Notes: generated by a model not told the origin, from the letters alone. A DNA stretch of 64,000 bases from Hyunsoonleella ulvae (GCF_016827605.1 NZ_JAEPJQ010000006.1:186001-250000), one strand, 5' to 3'; positions 36,128-45,874 are shown, numbered from the stretch's first letter. Made by a program: numbers and translations.

Positions 36128-36161
36128 ATCCTCACCCTGAGGATTTTAAGCGGCAAAGATA
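36128..36161 (-). promoter_or_regulatory. deaD leader: -7 element and 5' hairpin
   Basis: Read on the minus strand, TATCTTTG (36161-36154) matches the Bacteroidota -7 box, but no TTG was found at the right distance upstream. It is followed by ATCCTCA-GGG-TGAGGAT, a perfect 7-base-pair hairpin (36144-36128). The leader from there to the helicase start codon is about 100 bases. Long structured leaders are known for cold-induced helicase genes. Confidence 0.35.
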
Positions 36162-36291
36162 CACTAATAATTTAGATTACTGGTTTTTGGTATTTAAGAT
36201 GAGTATTTTACCACATTCTAAAATATTGGCCTTTGTTTGGGACGTAGAAGGTTGAGTTTAACGGTTTTTTAAGTATAAGAATTAGAGTGGT

Positions 36292-36948
36292 TTAGTAGTT
36301 ATATTCTAATCCTAAACTAAATACAGATGATTTAATAGTATTATTTCGTTCAATTAATCCAAAAAAGTATCTTGTATTCATACTAATTTTTTCTGTAAGC
36401 TTAAATCCAATTCCAAATGTAAATCCAAAGTCAAATTTATCATAATTAAAATCAACTGGTTCAGTAGGTGTTCCAGAAATATCAACAAATGGGTCTTTAG
36501 TAATTTTCTCTTTTCGATTTATTATGTATCCAAATTGTGGACCACCTTCGAGATAAAAATTTTCGCTAACAATATACTGTGCAACAATTGGGATTATAAT
36601 TGTAGATTCATTAATGTTAGATTCAAAGTCAACGAATATTGAGTTGAAGTTATTTGAATCAGTAATTTCAATATTTTCATTTACGAATTTTGAACCTTGT
36701 ATTGCAAAAATGAGTTCTGGTTGAATTCTAAAATCATTCGATATTTCAAAGCTTAAAAAACCACCAAGATAAAAACCAAATTTTCTGTCATAGCGCACAT
36801 CTTCAATTCCAGGAATTATATATCTCGGTGTGTAAGATGAATAATTTGCTCCAGTTTTAAAGCCTATTGTCATTTCATTATTTTGCGCTTTTGCATTATT
36901 ATTGAATACTAAAAAAAGAAATACTACTAAAAAAAGATGTTTATTCAT
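36292..36948 (-). CDS. Outer-membrane beta-barrel protein (PorT/OMP-b-brl-like)
   Basis: A 218-residue exported protein: signal peptide ending NNNAKAQ, then alternating beta strands with aromatic ends and the pattern TIGFKTGANYSSYTP, LGGFLSFEISNDFRIQPELIF, FYLEGGPQFGYIIN, GFTFGIGFKLTEKISM. The C-terminus is NY. This is the small beta-barrel family common in Bacteroidota, usually of unknown function. Single gene; convergent with nothing close, divergent from mazG. Confidence 0.85.
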   Translation of the reverse strand: MNKHLFLVVFLFLVFNNNAKAQNNEMTIGFKTGANYSSYTPRYIIPGIEDVRYDRKFGFYLGGFLSFEISNDFRIQPELIFAIQGSKFVNENIEITDSNNFNSIFVDFESNINESTIIIPIVAQYIVSENFYLEGGPQFGYIINRKEKITKDPFVDISGTPTEPVDFNYDKFDFGFTFGIGFKLTEKISMNTRYFFGLIERNNTIKSSVFSLGLEYNY

Positions 36949-37093
36949 AATTTGGTAATTATTTGTAACTCTTATATATAGTGTAAACAGTTTACTATTT
37001 GTGCCTATAAATCTAACAATTTAAATCAATTTTTAAGACTAAATTATACCTTATCACACATAATCAAATTGTATTTTTACCAAAATATCTTAT

Positions 37094-37873
37094 ATGAATT
37101 CTAGACAAGATCAACTCAAAGCTTTTGATAGATTGCTAACCATTATGGATGAGTTAAGGGAACAATGCCCATGGGATAAAATGCAAACTATGGAAACTTT
37201 ACGGCACCTTACCATTGAAGAAACTTATGAATTAGGCGATGCTATTTTAGATAAGGATTTAGAAGAAGTTAAAAAAGAGTTAGGAGATGTATTACTACAT
37301 ATTGTATTTTATTCTAAAATAGGGAGTGAGACCAATGATTTTGATATAGCCGATGTATGCCATGCCATATGTGAAAAATTAATTAATAGGCATCCGCATA
37401 TTTATGGAGATGTGGCTGTCGATAACGAAGATGATGTAAAACGTAATTGGGAAAATATAAAACTAAAAGAAGGTAAAAAAAGTGTTTTAGAAGGTGTACC
37501 GAAAAGTTTACCAGCTCTAGTAAAAGCAAATCGCATTCAAGAAAAAGTAGCAGGCGTTGGTTTTGATTGGGAACGACCAGAACAAGTTTGGGAAAAAGTA
37601 CAAGAAGAACTAAATGAGCTAAATACCGAAATTAAAATGGGTAACTCAGATAATATAGAAAGCGAGTTTGGAGATGTATTGTTTTCTATGGTAAACTATG
37701 CTAGGTTTTTAAATGTAAACCCAGAGAATGCTTTAGAACGAACTAATAAAAAATTCTCAAAACGATTTCAGTATCTAGAAGAAAAAGCAAAAGAATTAAA
37801 TAAATCGCTAACAGACATGACACTTGCTGAAATGGATGTATTTTGGGAGGAAGCTAAAGGGCAGTTTAAATAA
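37094..37873 (+). CDS. mazG: MazG nucleoside triphosphate pyrophosphohydrolase
   Basis: A 259-residue house-cleaning NTP pyrophosphatase with two MazG domains. The first (about 20-120) contains DELREQCPWDKMQT, the metal-binding EExxE set in TIEETYELGDAI, and ELGDVLLHIVFYSKIG. The second (about 160-255) contains ESEFGDVLFSMVNYARF. Length and layout match E. coli MazG. Stands alone, 52 bases before the flavin oxidoreductase gene. Confidence 0.96.
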   Translation: MNSRQDQLKAFDRLLTIMDELREQCPWDKMQTMETLRHLTIEETYELGDAILDKDLEEVKKELGDVLLHIVFYSKIGSETNDFDIADVCHAICEKLINRHPHIYGDVAVDNEDDVKRNWENIKLKEGKKSVLEGVPKSLPALVKANRIQEKVAGVGFDWERPEQVWEKVQEELNELNTEIKMGNSDNIESEFGDVLFSMVNYARFLNVNPENALERTNKKFSKRFQYLEEKAKELNKSLTDMTLAEMDVFWEEAKGQFK

Positions 37874-37925
37874 AAATACTATATGATTTGTAATTATAAA
37901 GAGTAAGAAGTTGCAACAAGAAGAT

Positions 37926-39485
37926 ATGAACAAATATGCTATAATAATTGGAGCAGGACCAGCTGGGCTTACTGCAGCTTATGAATTTTTGACTAAAACA
38001 GATATTGTTCCTATCGTTTTGGAAAAGACTGATAAAATAGGAGGGATTTCAAGAACCGAGGTATATAAGGGAAATAGAATTGATATCGGAGGTCATCGGT
38101 TTTTTTCCAAGTCTGACACTGTTATGGATTGGTGGCGAAATATTCTACCTGTCCAAGGATTTCCATCAAAAGATGAAATTGCCAACACAAAAAAGAATAA
38201 TAAATCAAAATTTAAAAAAGGAGGTCCAGACCCAGAAAAGGAAGATTTAGTAATGCTAATAAGATCACGATTATCCAGAATCTTTTTTTTAAGAAAGTTT
38301 TTTGATTACCCGATAGCAATAAACTGGGAGACGCTATCTTCACTAGGGTTTAAGAAAATTATAAAGATTGGATGGACTTATCTACAAATACGATTTTTTC
38401 CAATTAAGAATATCCAAAACTTAGAACAATTTTTTATTAGTAGATTTGGAAAAGAACTCTACGAGACGTTTTTTAAGGATTATACAGAAAAGGTATGGGG
38501 CGTCCCTTGTTCTCAAATTGATGCAAATTGGGGGTCTCAACGTATTAAAAAGCTTTCTATCTCTCGAACCATTATTCATTTTGTAAAATCTCTTTTTACA
38601 AGTAATCAGTCTATTGATCAGAAAAAATTAGATACAAGTTTAATTGAGCAATTTATGTATCCTAAGTTAGGTCCTGGACAAATGTGGGAGACTGTCGCTA
38701 AACTAGTAAAAGAAAAAGGAGGTCAGGTAATAATTAATGCTGAAGTTATTGGGATACAACTTACTGATGGATTGATAAACAGTGTATCCTACAAAGATAT
38801 TTCTAGCAATAAAGACACAACTGTAAAAGGGAGTTATTTTTTCTCTTCAATGCCTGTAAAACATTTAATTAGAAGTATGTCTAGCACGGTAGTCCCTAAT
38901 AATGTAAAGAGAGTTAGTGAAGGTTTGGTGTATAGAGATTTTATTACTGTTGGGTTGCTTCTTAAGAATTTAAAAATAGGAGATCGAGAGAACCTTATTA
39001 AAGATAACTGGATATATATTCAAGAAAAAGAAGTTAAGGTTGGTAGGTTACAAATATTTAATAATTGGTCTCCATACTTGGTTGCACAACCAGATAATGT
39101 TTGGATAGGACTTGAGTATTTCTCTAATGTAGGAGATGAGCTGTGGCGTATGGAGGATGCAAAATTTATTGAATTTGCAATTGATGAATTAGTTTCCATA
39201 GATATTATCCAAAGAGATGCCGTTCTTGATAGTACAATCATCAAGATGCCTAAAGCTTATCCTGCTTATTTTGGGACTTATAATGAATTTGATAAAATAA
39301 GAGATTTTACTGATAAAATCGAAAATTTATTTTTAATAGGAAGAAATGGCATGCATAAGTATAATAACCAAGACCACTCTATGATGACAGCTATAACAGC
39401 TGTAAACAATATTAAAAATAACATTAAGAGTAAAGCTAATATATGGGATATTAACTTGGAAAAAGAGTACCATGAGGAAAAATAA
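37926..39485 (+). CDS. FAD-dependent oxidoreductase (protoporphyrinogen-oxidase-like / glycan-associated)
   Basis: A 519-residue flavoprotein. The N-terminal dinucleotide motif is [15 protein letters not shown], followed by GGISRT and DIGGHRFF, and near the C-terminus [15 protein letters not shown], which closes the FAD site. This belongs to the UDP-galactopyranose-mutase/protoporphyrinogen-oxidase-like superfamily, in the branch often found near polysaccharide genes. It is not clearly a heme enzyme. A TTG 15 bases upstream is a possible alternative start. The stop overlaps the start of the membrane glycosyltransferase by 14 bases, so the two are coupled. Confidence 0.85.
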   Translation: MNKYAIIIGAGPAGLTAAYEFLTKTDIVPIVLEKTDKIGGISRTEVYKGNRIDIGGHRFFSKSDTVMDWWRNILPVQGFPSKDEIANTKKNNKSKFKKGGPDPEKEDLVMLIRSRLSRIFFLRKFFDYPIAINWETLSSLGFKKIIKIGWTYLQIRFFPIKNIQNLEQFFISRFGKELYETFFKDYTEKVWGVPCSQIDANWGSQRIKKLSISRTIIHFVKSLFTSNQSIDQKKLDTSLIEQFMYPKLGPGQMWETVAKLVKEKGGQVIINAEVIGIQLTDGLINSVSYKDISSNKDTTVKGSYFFSSMPVKHLIRSMSSTVVPNNVKRVSEGLVYRDFITVGLLLKNLKIGDRENLIKDNWIYIQEKEVKVGRLQIFNNWSPYLVAQPDNVWIGLEYFSNVGDELWRMEDAKFIEFAIDELVSIDIIQRDAVLDSTIIKMPKAYPAYFGTYNEFDKIRDFTDKIENLFLIGRNGMHKYNNQDHSMMTAITAVNNIKNNIKSKANIWDINLEKEYHEEK

Positions 39486-40953
39486 GTATGAAAATATACT
39501 CTTTTCTCCACTGTGTATTGGCACAGGATTATTTTTGATTTTAGTTGTAATTGCGTTATACCCATATTTACTGTATGATGAAATTATCTGGGCTTATATT
39601 GGGAGAATATGGGAAGAGAATGGATTGGCTCCCTATAAAAACGCTGTAGAAAATAAAACTCCAGGAATTTATTTTTTAAATGCATTAAATAGTTTTTTGT
39701 TTCATGGGAATGCGCTTTCTATCAGGCTTTTTGGTGCAGTTTGTATTATTGGGACTTCCTACTTATTATATCTTTTAGGAAAACTATTAGATAGTAAGTT
39801 ATGCGGGGTTTTATGTATGTGTATATACGGGTTGATGATAAGTTGGCATGTAATGGATGGTCTTGCACTTTCTTACACAGAGGTTTTTATGTCTTTGTTT
39901 ACTGTAGCTTCATTTTATATTATTTTTAAGTATAAAAATATAAGTGCAAATATATATTACTTACTACTCGCTGGGATTTTTATTGGAAGTTCTATTGTTT
40001 TTAAGCAAATAGCAATTTTAAGCCTGATAGCTCTAATTGTTATCGTTTTTCTAATCAATAAAGAACAATCATTTAAGAGTAGGTTTTTAGATATTGGTAC
40101 TCTTATACTAGGTGCTTTTATAATAAACATAATTTGTTATTTGGTTTTATATTTAAATGGGGTATCGGTAAGAGAATATCTAGAAGGTGCTTGGAGTATT
40201 TTATTTAATCAAGGGTCGGGGCAAGGTTTTAATGAGTTACGTTTTAGTAGGTTTTTTGATGTTTTTTTTACCACAAGATTCTTATGTATTTATCCATTTA
40301 TTTTTCTTTTTTGGATAGATAGGAAATTATACAACAGAGAACTATTAATGCTTCTTCTAGTATGGCTTTTCTTTGATTTTTTAGGGGCAAATCTATCAGG
40401 AAATTACTATGGGCACCAGTTAAAACAAATGTTGCCAGTACTTTCAATTTTATTGGCTTTAGTGTTTTGTAGATTGAAGGTTAGGCTAAACCACATCAAA
40501 AAGCTAAAAGGATTACATAGTTTTAAATTTATGATTTTAGTGGTTATCTATTTTTTTCCATACTACCAAATAGCCAAAATAGGAAAGTCATTTTTAGATT
40601 ATCCAAATGCTCCATATGTTGATATGCAAGGTTGGATTGAGAATAACTCTTCTAAAAGAGATAATATATTCTTGTTAGGTGGCGATATTAGTTTGATGCA
40701 CGCGTTATATGAATCAAATAGGGTATCTTCTAGTAAATTCTTTAATTTAATGTTTGTAAAGAGTTTTAAGGAACAACGTGTTATTATGGATGATTTATTG
40801 AATCGTCCTCCATTATTTATATTAAAACTAAAAGAGAATAGTGAGGTTGTATCAATTTATGGTAATACTATCTATGCTTATTTTGTTGAAAATTATTATT
40901 TAGAAAAAGTTACAGGTAATGTGGAAATTTATAAAAAAAAGGTAGTGCAATAA
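39472..40953 (+). CDS. GT39/ArnT-like membrane glycosyltransferase
   Basis: A 493-residue polytopic membrane protein with about 11-12 helices and the N-terminal pattern of polyprenyl-phosphate-sugar transferases: acidic [10 protein letters not shown] after the first helix, then [22 protein letters not shown]. It should transfer a sugar from an isoprenoid-linked donor to a glycan, lipid or protein on the outer face. Substrate unknown. Overlaps the flavin oxidoreductase by 14 bases, and ends six bases before the convergent crtY gene. Confidence 0.82.
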   Translation: MRKNKYENILFSPLCIGTGLFLILVVIALYPYLLYDEIIWAYIGRIWEENGLAPYKNAVENKTPGIYFLNALNSFLFHGNALSIRLFGAVCIIGTSYLLYLLGKLLDSKLCGVLCMCIYGLMISWHVMDGLALSYTEVFMSLFTVASFYIIFKYKNISANIYYLLLAGIFIGSSIVFKQIAILSLIALIVIVFLINKEQSFKSRFLDIGTLILGAFIINIICYLVLYLNGVSVREYLEGAWSILFNQGSGQGFNELRFSRFFDVFFTTRFLCIYPFIFLFWIDRKLYNRELLMLLLVWLFFDFLGANLSGNYYGHQLKQMLPVLSILLALVFCRLKVRLNHIKKLKGLHSFKFMILVVIYFFPYYQIAKIGKSFLDYPNAPYVDMQGWIENNSSKRDNIFLLGGDISLMHALYESNRVSSSKFFNLMFVKSFKEQRVIMDDLLNRPPLFILKLKENSEVVSIYGNTIYAYFVENYYLEKVTGNVEIYKKKVVQ

Positions 40954-40959
40954 CGCTAA

Positions 40960-42102
40960 TTATAGTGTTTTAAAAAAAGCCTTTATAAAACTCCAAGAAA
41001 AAAGTGAAAACATAATTTTTAATTCTTCTAAAAAGTTAGATTCTTCATCTAAAAAACGAAACATAGTTTCAATATCATTTTTGGCATAAAACTGTTTAAA
41101 TATCCACTCGCCTTTGTGGTTTTCATCTTTTAAAACTTTAAGAAACACTTTGTCATAAAACTTATATTTCTTTTTAAAGAGATGATGCGAAGGTCTTTTA
41201 TTTGCTTTAATGTTAGTTATAATTTTTGCTACTTTCTGTTCTGTGTGTTTAAATGAGTATCCTGATGAAGGTTTTACCCAACCACCACCAGTACCAATTT
41301 TTGTGATATTTTTAGTGTTATATCGATCAAATAGAAAGGTTGTCATGGGAATATTTCCCGTTTCAGATGCTATAACTTTATAGTTTTCAATTTTTAGGTA
41401 GCCTTTAATGTATTTTTTTAAATAGATATCATATACTGACTCATCAACAGTATTTTCTGTAAAATAAGTAAACTCCACCAAGGCCTCATTTTTTGAAAAG
41501 GGCAGTACATAAGTGAATGTAGTTTGTTTGCCATCTTTTAAACGGTAATCCATCATAGTAAAAGTATCTACATCAAAAACATCTCTTTCGGTCTTGATGA
41601 TAATACCTTTAAAATGCTGATTTATCTTGATGCTTTTAGAATCTTGATAGAAAGATTCTGGTATTCTACTATCAAAAACATGATTTGCAGAAAAGCTATT
41701 TTTTTTAGTATTGATGGTTAAAGTTCCGTTTTCAGATAGGGAGACAACTTCATCAATTATAAAGTGAATGTTATTATGACTTTTTAATTGTTGTTTAGCG
41801 TAATTGTAAAAGTCAATAGCCTTAATAGATTTATATGTGTAAGGCGAGAGGTTTAAATCAAGAGTCTTTTCAAAAGCTATAATATTAGCTCTTTTCCATG
41901 TTTTCTCTGGTAAATAATTCCATTGCGAAGGTTCGGTTTCCCAAAAACTCCAAGTTTTGTCGTTGATGTTTTTTTCAGAGGGATCTATTAATGCAATTTG
42001 CTTATCGTAAAAAAAAGTATCTGAAGCCATTTTTAAAGCCAGTTGCAAACCTGCTAAACCATTGCCAATAATGATATAGTCAAAATGGGAACCAATTGGC
42101 AT
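40960..42102 (-). CDS. crtY: Lycopene beta-cyclase
   Basis: A 380-residue flavin-binding cyclase that converts lycopene to beta-carotene. FAD motif IIIGNGLAGLQLALKM; the family block NDKTWSFWE; and a C-terminal GTGGGWVKPSSGYSF that is typical of CrtY. The start MPIGSHFDY is retained because no better internal methionine lies near the FAD motif. Last gene of the carotenoid operon, six bases after crtZ. Confidence 0.95.
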   Translation of the reverse strand: MPIGSHFDYIIIGNGLAGLQLALKMASDTFFYDKQIALIDPSEKNINDKTWSFWETEPSQWNYLPEKTWKRANIIAFEKTLDLNLSPYTYKSIKAIDFYNYAKQQLKSHNNIHFIIDEVVSLSENGTLTINTKKNSFSANHVFDSRIPESFYQDSKSIKINQHFKGIIIKTERDVFDVDTFTMMDYRLKDGKQTTFTYVLPFSKNEALVEFTYFTENTVDESVYDIYLKKYIKGYLKIENYKVIASETGNIPMTTFLFDRYNTKNITKIGTGGGWVKPSSGYSFKHTEQKVAKIITNIKANKRPSHHLFKKKYKFYDKVFLKVLKDENHKGEWIFKQFYAKNDIETMFRFLDEESNFLEELKIMFSLFSWSFIKAFFKTL

Positions 42103-42108
42103 CTTTAA

Positions 42109-42561
42109 TTATTTCTTTTTGAAGTATTTAAAGGGGACTACAAGCATGCCAAAGCATTCGCCGTGACTTTTTCCTAGATGTTTATGGTGGATTTTATGAG
42201 CTCTCCGAACCCCATGTGCGTACCAATTATTGGCATTTCTAAACATTTTAAAACGCTGATGAATAAAAATGTCATGTACCAAAAAATAGCACAGGCCATA
42301 TGCAAAAATACCAAGACCTATGGGGAGTCCGACCCATAAGATGTTATGTTTCCAAAGTAAAAAAAAGCCAATGCTTACAACTGCATAAAAAATAAAAAAG
42401 GCATCATTACGCTCAAACCAACTGTCATGGTCTTTGTGGTGGTGGTCTCTATGTAAACCCCATAAAAACCCATGCATGATGTATTTATGTGTAAACCAAG
42501 CCATAAATTCCATAAAGCAAAATGTTCCTAAAAAAACGAGTATCCACAATACAATTTGCAT
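42109..42561 (-). CDS. crtZ: Beta-carotene 3-hydroxylase
   Basis: A 150-residue membrane di-iron hydroxylase that converts beta-carotene to zeaxanthin. The histidine boxes HKYIMH, HRDHHH, HDIFIH and HKIHHKH supply the metal ligands. Four hydrophobic helices. Lies between crtB (9-base gap) and crtY (6-base gap), which makes zeaxanthin the likely end product of this operon. Confidence 0.96.
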   Translation of the reverse strand: MQIVLWILVFLGTFCFMEFMAWFTHKYIMHGFLWGLHRDHHHKDHDSWFERNDAFFIFYAVVSIGFFLLWKHNILWVGLPIGLGIFAYGLCYFLVHDIFIHQRFKMFRNANNWYAHGVRRAHKIHHKHLGKSHGECFGMLVVPFKYFKKK

Positions 42562-42570
42562 GGTATAAAA

Positions 42571-43410
42571 TTACATTAAATTTAATTGATATTTTACATA
42601 ACTGCGCATCAAGAGTTCAATTTTTTTGGGATTAGAGACCCTGATACGCGTGTCTTTTATTCGCAATGCTGGTGTTTTCTTCAACTTTTTTAGAAGTTGA
42701 CTGTAGTAACGGTATGCCATAAAAACACCAAATTTAGCCTCCATTGGTAATTTTTTAATGCCGCTTAACCCTTTTTCAAAATCACTTTCAATATCATCAA
42801 TAATTTGTTTTTTGGAATTTTCGTCCAGATTATCTAAATCAATATTTGGAAAATAGCTTCTATTTAATTCATTAAAATCAGCTTTCAAATCTCTTAAGAA
42901 GTTTACTTTTTGAAACGCCGACCCTAACGACATTGCAGTATCTTTTAACTCATTAAATTTATTTTCATCTCCTTTTACAAACACCTTTAGGCACATTAAA
43001 CCAACCACATCAGCAGAACCATAGATATAGTCTTTGTATTCTTGGTCAGATAGATAATCACTTTTATGCAAATCTAATCGCATACTTCTCATAAAAGCAT
43101 CAACCATGCTCTTATCAATATTAAACTTATGATAAGTATACTGGAATGAATTTAAAATGGGGTTAAGACTTATTCTATCTTTAAGTGCATTTTCTAAATC
43201 TTCAGAAAAACGCTCAAATAAATCTTCTTTATCGTAACTATGAAAAGAATCTACAATTTCATCTGCAAACCTTACAAATCCATATATATTGTAAATATGC
43301 ATTCTAATGGAATTAGATAGCATTTTAGTGGCTAACGAAAATGAAGTACTATAACTTTTAGTTACTACTTTACTACAATTGTATGAAACGGTATCAAATA
43401 ATGCTTTCAT
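42571..43410 (-). CDS. crtB: Phytoene synthase
   Basis: A 279-residue squalene/phytoene synthase-type enzyme that joins two geranylgeranyl diphosphates. The first aspartate-rich motif is RFADEIVDS; the second lies in NFLRDLKADFNELNRSYFP. The first YSTSFSLATKML block is also typical. Starts one base after the crtI stop, consistent with one transcript. Confidence 0.96.
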   Translation of the reverse strand: MKALFDTVSYNCSKVVTKSYSTSFSLATKMLSNSIRMHIYNIYGFVRFADEIVDSFHSYDKEDLFERFSEDLENALKDRISLNPILNSFQYTYHKFNIDKSMVDAFMRSMRLDLHKSDYLSDQEYKDYIYGSADVVGLMCLKVFVKGDENKFNELKDTAMSLGSAFQKVNFLRDLKADFNELNRSYFPNIDLDNLDENSKKQIIDDIESDFEKGLSGIKKLPMEAKFGVFMAYRYYSQLLKKLKKTPALRIKDTRIRVSNPKKIELLMRSYVKYQLNLM

Positions 43411-43411
43411 A

Positions 43412-44875
43412 TTATTGATTATGGTGTTTATTAATAAGTTGCGCTACTAACTTTCCAGAAATTAGCGATGGTGGCACTCCAGGTCCTGGGACAGTGAGTT
43501 GACCGGTGAAATACAAATTCTTTACTTTTTTACTTTTAAGCTTAGGTCTTAAAAAGGCAGTTTGAGAGAGTGTGTTTGCCATGCCGTAGGCGTTACCTTT
43601 GTAAGAGTTGTATTCCTTGATAAAATCCTTAACGCAAAAGGACTCTTTAAAGATAATATTATTTGTAACATCTTGTTGTGTTAACTTGTTAAATCGAGAG
43701 ATGATGATGTCAAAATATTGTGCCCTAATTTCATTGGTGTCTTCAATACCAGGGGCTATAGGTATTAAGAAAAAACCTGTTTCACAATCCTTAGGTGCCA
43801 TTGATGTATCAGTTACAGAGGGGAAATTTGCATAAAATAATGGGTCTTTAGGCCATTTAGGGTTATCATAAATCTCTTCTGCGTGCGTTTCAAAGCTCGT
43901 ATCAAAAAATAAATTGTGATGATCGATATTTTTTAATTTTTTATTGAAACCCACATAAAATAGTAGGGATGAAGGTGCAAACGTTTTTTTAGACCAATAG
44001 GTTTCGGAATATTGTCTGTAGGTTTCATCGAGTAAAGTTTCAGAGTGATGGTAGTCTGCACCACTTAAAACAATATCAAAGGTTTTAATGACTCCATTTA
44101 CTTGTATAGAGGTAGCAGTTTTTTGCGCTACATTTATTTTTTCTACAGCACTATCAGTATATATTTTTACACCTAAGCTTTCAGCAAGAGTTTTCATGGC
44201 TTTTATCACTTGATACATACCTCCTTTGGGATGCCACGTGCCTAAACCAAAATCGGCATAATTCATAAAGCTGTAGAATGATGGTGTGTTACTGGGTTTG
44301 GCTCCAAGAAAAAGCACAGGAAACTCTAGAGTAGAAATAAGCTTGGGATTTTTAAATTTTTTTCTAACATCTCCACTAATGGTTTTAAAAAACTGGTCTA
44401 CTCGGGTTGCCGTTTCTGGCGTTACCAATTCAAAAGGCGATATTCCAGGTTTTAGCACTACTTTATTTATAGCTATATCATAATTAGTGGCTGCTTTGTT
44501 GATAAATTTCTGTAAAGGTTTAGAGCTGCCAGGTTCAATACGTTCGAATTCTGCACATATTTTGTCCATTGTGTCCCCTATGGTAATCACTTCATCTTTG
44601 AAGAAAATTTTATATGCTGGGCTGAGCTTGTCTAACTGATAATAATCGGAAGTTGACTTGCCAAAATCGTTAAAAAACTTTTCAAATATATCTGGCATCC
44701 AATACCAACTGGGACCAATATCAAAAGTAAAACCTTCCTTTTTTAGTTGTCTAGCACGTCCTCCAACCGTATCGTTTTTTTCAAAAACAGATACGTCAAA
44801 GCCGTACTGTTTTAAGTAACTACTGGCAGAAAGTGCTGAAAATCCAGAACCTATTATGGCAATTGTTTTTCTCAT
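43412..44875 (-). CDS. crtI: Phytoene desaturase
   Basis: A 487-residue CrtI-type FAD enzyme that desaturates phytoene to lycopene. The N-terminal motif is IAIIGSGFSALSAS, followed by VGGRA, and the C-terminal motif is GQLTVPGPGVPPSLISG. The preferred ATG at 44875 gives MRKTIAIIG; a TTG three codons upstream is less likely. It follows the MerR/B12 regulator by 42 bases, and both a GTTTAAC and a GTTAAAC site sit in that gap. Confidence 0.96.
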   Translation of the reverse strand: MRKTIAIIGSGFSALSASSYLKQYGFDVSVFEKNDTVGGRARQLKKEGFTFDIGPSWYWMPDIFEKFFNDFGKSTSDYYQLDKLSPAYKIFFKDEVITIGDTMDKICAEFERIEPGSSKPLQKFINKAATNYDIAINKVVLKPGISPFELVTPETATRVDQFFKTISGDVRKKFKNPKLISTLEFPVLFLGAKPSNTPSFYSFMNYADFGLGTWHPKGGMYQVIKAMKTLAESLGVKIYTDSAVEKINVAQKTATSIQVNGVIKTFDIVLSGADYHHSETLLDETYRQYSETYWSKKTFAPSSLLFYVGFNKKLKNIDHHNLFFDTSFETHAEEIYDNPKWPKDPLFYANFPSVTDTSMAPKDCETGFFLIPIAPGIEDTNEIRAQYFDIIISRFNKLTQQDVTNNIIFKESFCVKDFIKEYNSYKGNAYGMANTLSQTAFLRPKLKSKKVKNLYFTGQLTVPGPGVPPSLISGKLVAQLINKHHNQ

Positions 44876-44908
44876 GTTTAACAAATATAATTAAAAGTTA
44901 AACAAAAA
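44876..44908. promoter_or_regulatory. GTTTAAC...GTTAAAC inverted pair before crtI
   Basis: GTTTAAC (44876-44882) and GTTAAAC (44897-44903) are exact reverse complements, 14 bases apart, directly at the crtI start codon. The same GTTAAAC core is the centre of the palindrome over the upstream promoter (45832-45846). Possible second binding site of the MerR regulator; AT-rich chance remains possible. Confidence 0.4.
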
Positions 44909-44917
44909 GAACTGTAT

Positions 44918-45820
44918 TTATAAATCTTTAACTAAATTTTCGATGGAATCATACATTTTAACGCGCTCGGGTAAGCTCATGTTTTCATCTAGAGATACCA
45001 ATTTAGGACCTAAAAGCTTTAGGTTAATTTTAGAGTTGTTTAACAAAAGTTGGCTAAACTCCTTAAGGTAGTTTGGAATATCTTCAATTTCTGGCTTAAC
45101 AGTGAAGTATGTAATGAATGTTATTTCATCAAAAAACTCTAAAACACTTACTAAGCTAGACATAGGAACGCTTTCTCCCAAGAAAATAGTATGGTAACCT
45201 TTGCTTCTAAGTTGATAGTTTATAAATAGTAGACCAATGTCGTGTACTTCATTATCTGGTAAAAACAAAATGTAGGTTGTAGAAACAGGTTTAGGTTCTA
45301 AACTTTGAAGCCGTTCTATGTTTAATAATATTTTTTGTTTTATGTGCGATGTTAAAAAGTGCTCATGAGCAGGAGTTATGGTATCTGTTTGCCATAAAAG
45401 ACCTATTTCATGTAATAGGGGTAGAAAAATATCGTAGAAAATGTCATTAAAAGATTTATTTTCAATGAGATTGTTATAGGTGTTGTAGAATAAAACTTGA
45501 TCAAAATTTAGCATTGAGAGCTTGAAAGCATTTATAGCATGGTCTTCTACTTTTGCTCTGGATGCTATTTCCCTAACCTTAATAGGAATCTCTTCTTCAC
45601 TTAATTTTGCTATTTTAGAAATTTTGTAGCCACTATTATTTAAAAAAGATATATTTAGTAGCTTTTGAAGGCTAGCTAAACTGTAATTTCTTATGTTTGT
45701 TTCAGACCTATTAGGCTGCAATAAATTATATCGCTTTTCCCATATTCTTATAGTATGAGCCTTTATACCCGTTAGGTTTTCAAGATCTTTAATACTAAAA
45801 TTTACTTGCAAATTGTTCAT
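44918..45820 (-). CDS. MerR-family regulator with B12-binding domain (CarH-like)
   Basis: A 300-residue regulator. Residues 1-75 are a MerR winged helix (FSIKDLENLTGIKAHTIRIWEKR). Residues about 85-175 form the four-helix B12 cap with W143-x9-E153-H154, and residues about 180-300 a Rossmann-type cobalamin domain with E191-V-H193-D-I-G196, where His193 would be the lower cobalt ligand. These two motifs define the CarH/CarA family. The histidine that in Thermus CarH follows the tryptophan (His132) is Gln144 here. The start at 45820 is chosen to place the helix-turn-helix at the N-terminus. It is directly upstream of crtI, so a light- and/or B12-dependent repressor of carotenoid synthesis is the best reading. 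Confidence 0.9.
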   Translation of the reverse strand: MNNLQVNFSIKDLENLTGIKAHTIRIWEKRYNLLQPNRSETNIRNYSLASLQKLLNISFLNNSGYKISKIAKLSEEEIPIKVREIASRAKVEDHAINAFKLSMLNFDQVLFYNTYNNLIENKSFNDIFYDIFLPLLHEIGLLWQTDTITPAHEHFLTSHIKQKILLNIERLQSLEPKPVSTTYILFLPDNEVHDIGLLFINYQLRSKGYHTIFLGESVPMSSLVSVLEFFDEITFITYFTVKPEIEDIPNYLKEFSQLLLNNSKINLKLLGPKLVSLDENMSLPERVKMYDSIENLVKDL

Positions 45821-45831
45821 TAAAAAGCAAT

Positions 45832-45874
45832 TTTTGTTAAACAAAATTACGAATACCTCTTGAATAAACCTCAA
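45832..45874 (-). promoter_or_regulatory. Promoter with overlapping palindrome, CarH-like gene and crt operon
   Basis: Read on the minus strand: TTG (45874-45872), 22-base spacer, and a perfect TAATTTTG (45849-45842). The palindrome TTTTGTTTAACAAAA (7 + 1 + 7, positions 45846-45832) begins inside this -7 box and covers the expected transcription start. It ends 12 bases before the start codon of the regulator. Repressor binding there would block RNA polymerase. Confidence 0.6.

Noticed and set aside
37911-37925. TTG as start of the flavin oxidoreductase
   Set aside because: The ATG at 37926 lies directly before the FAD motif at the spacing usual for the family; the extra five residues add nothing.
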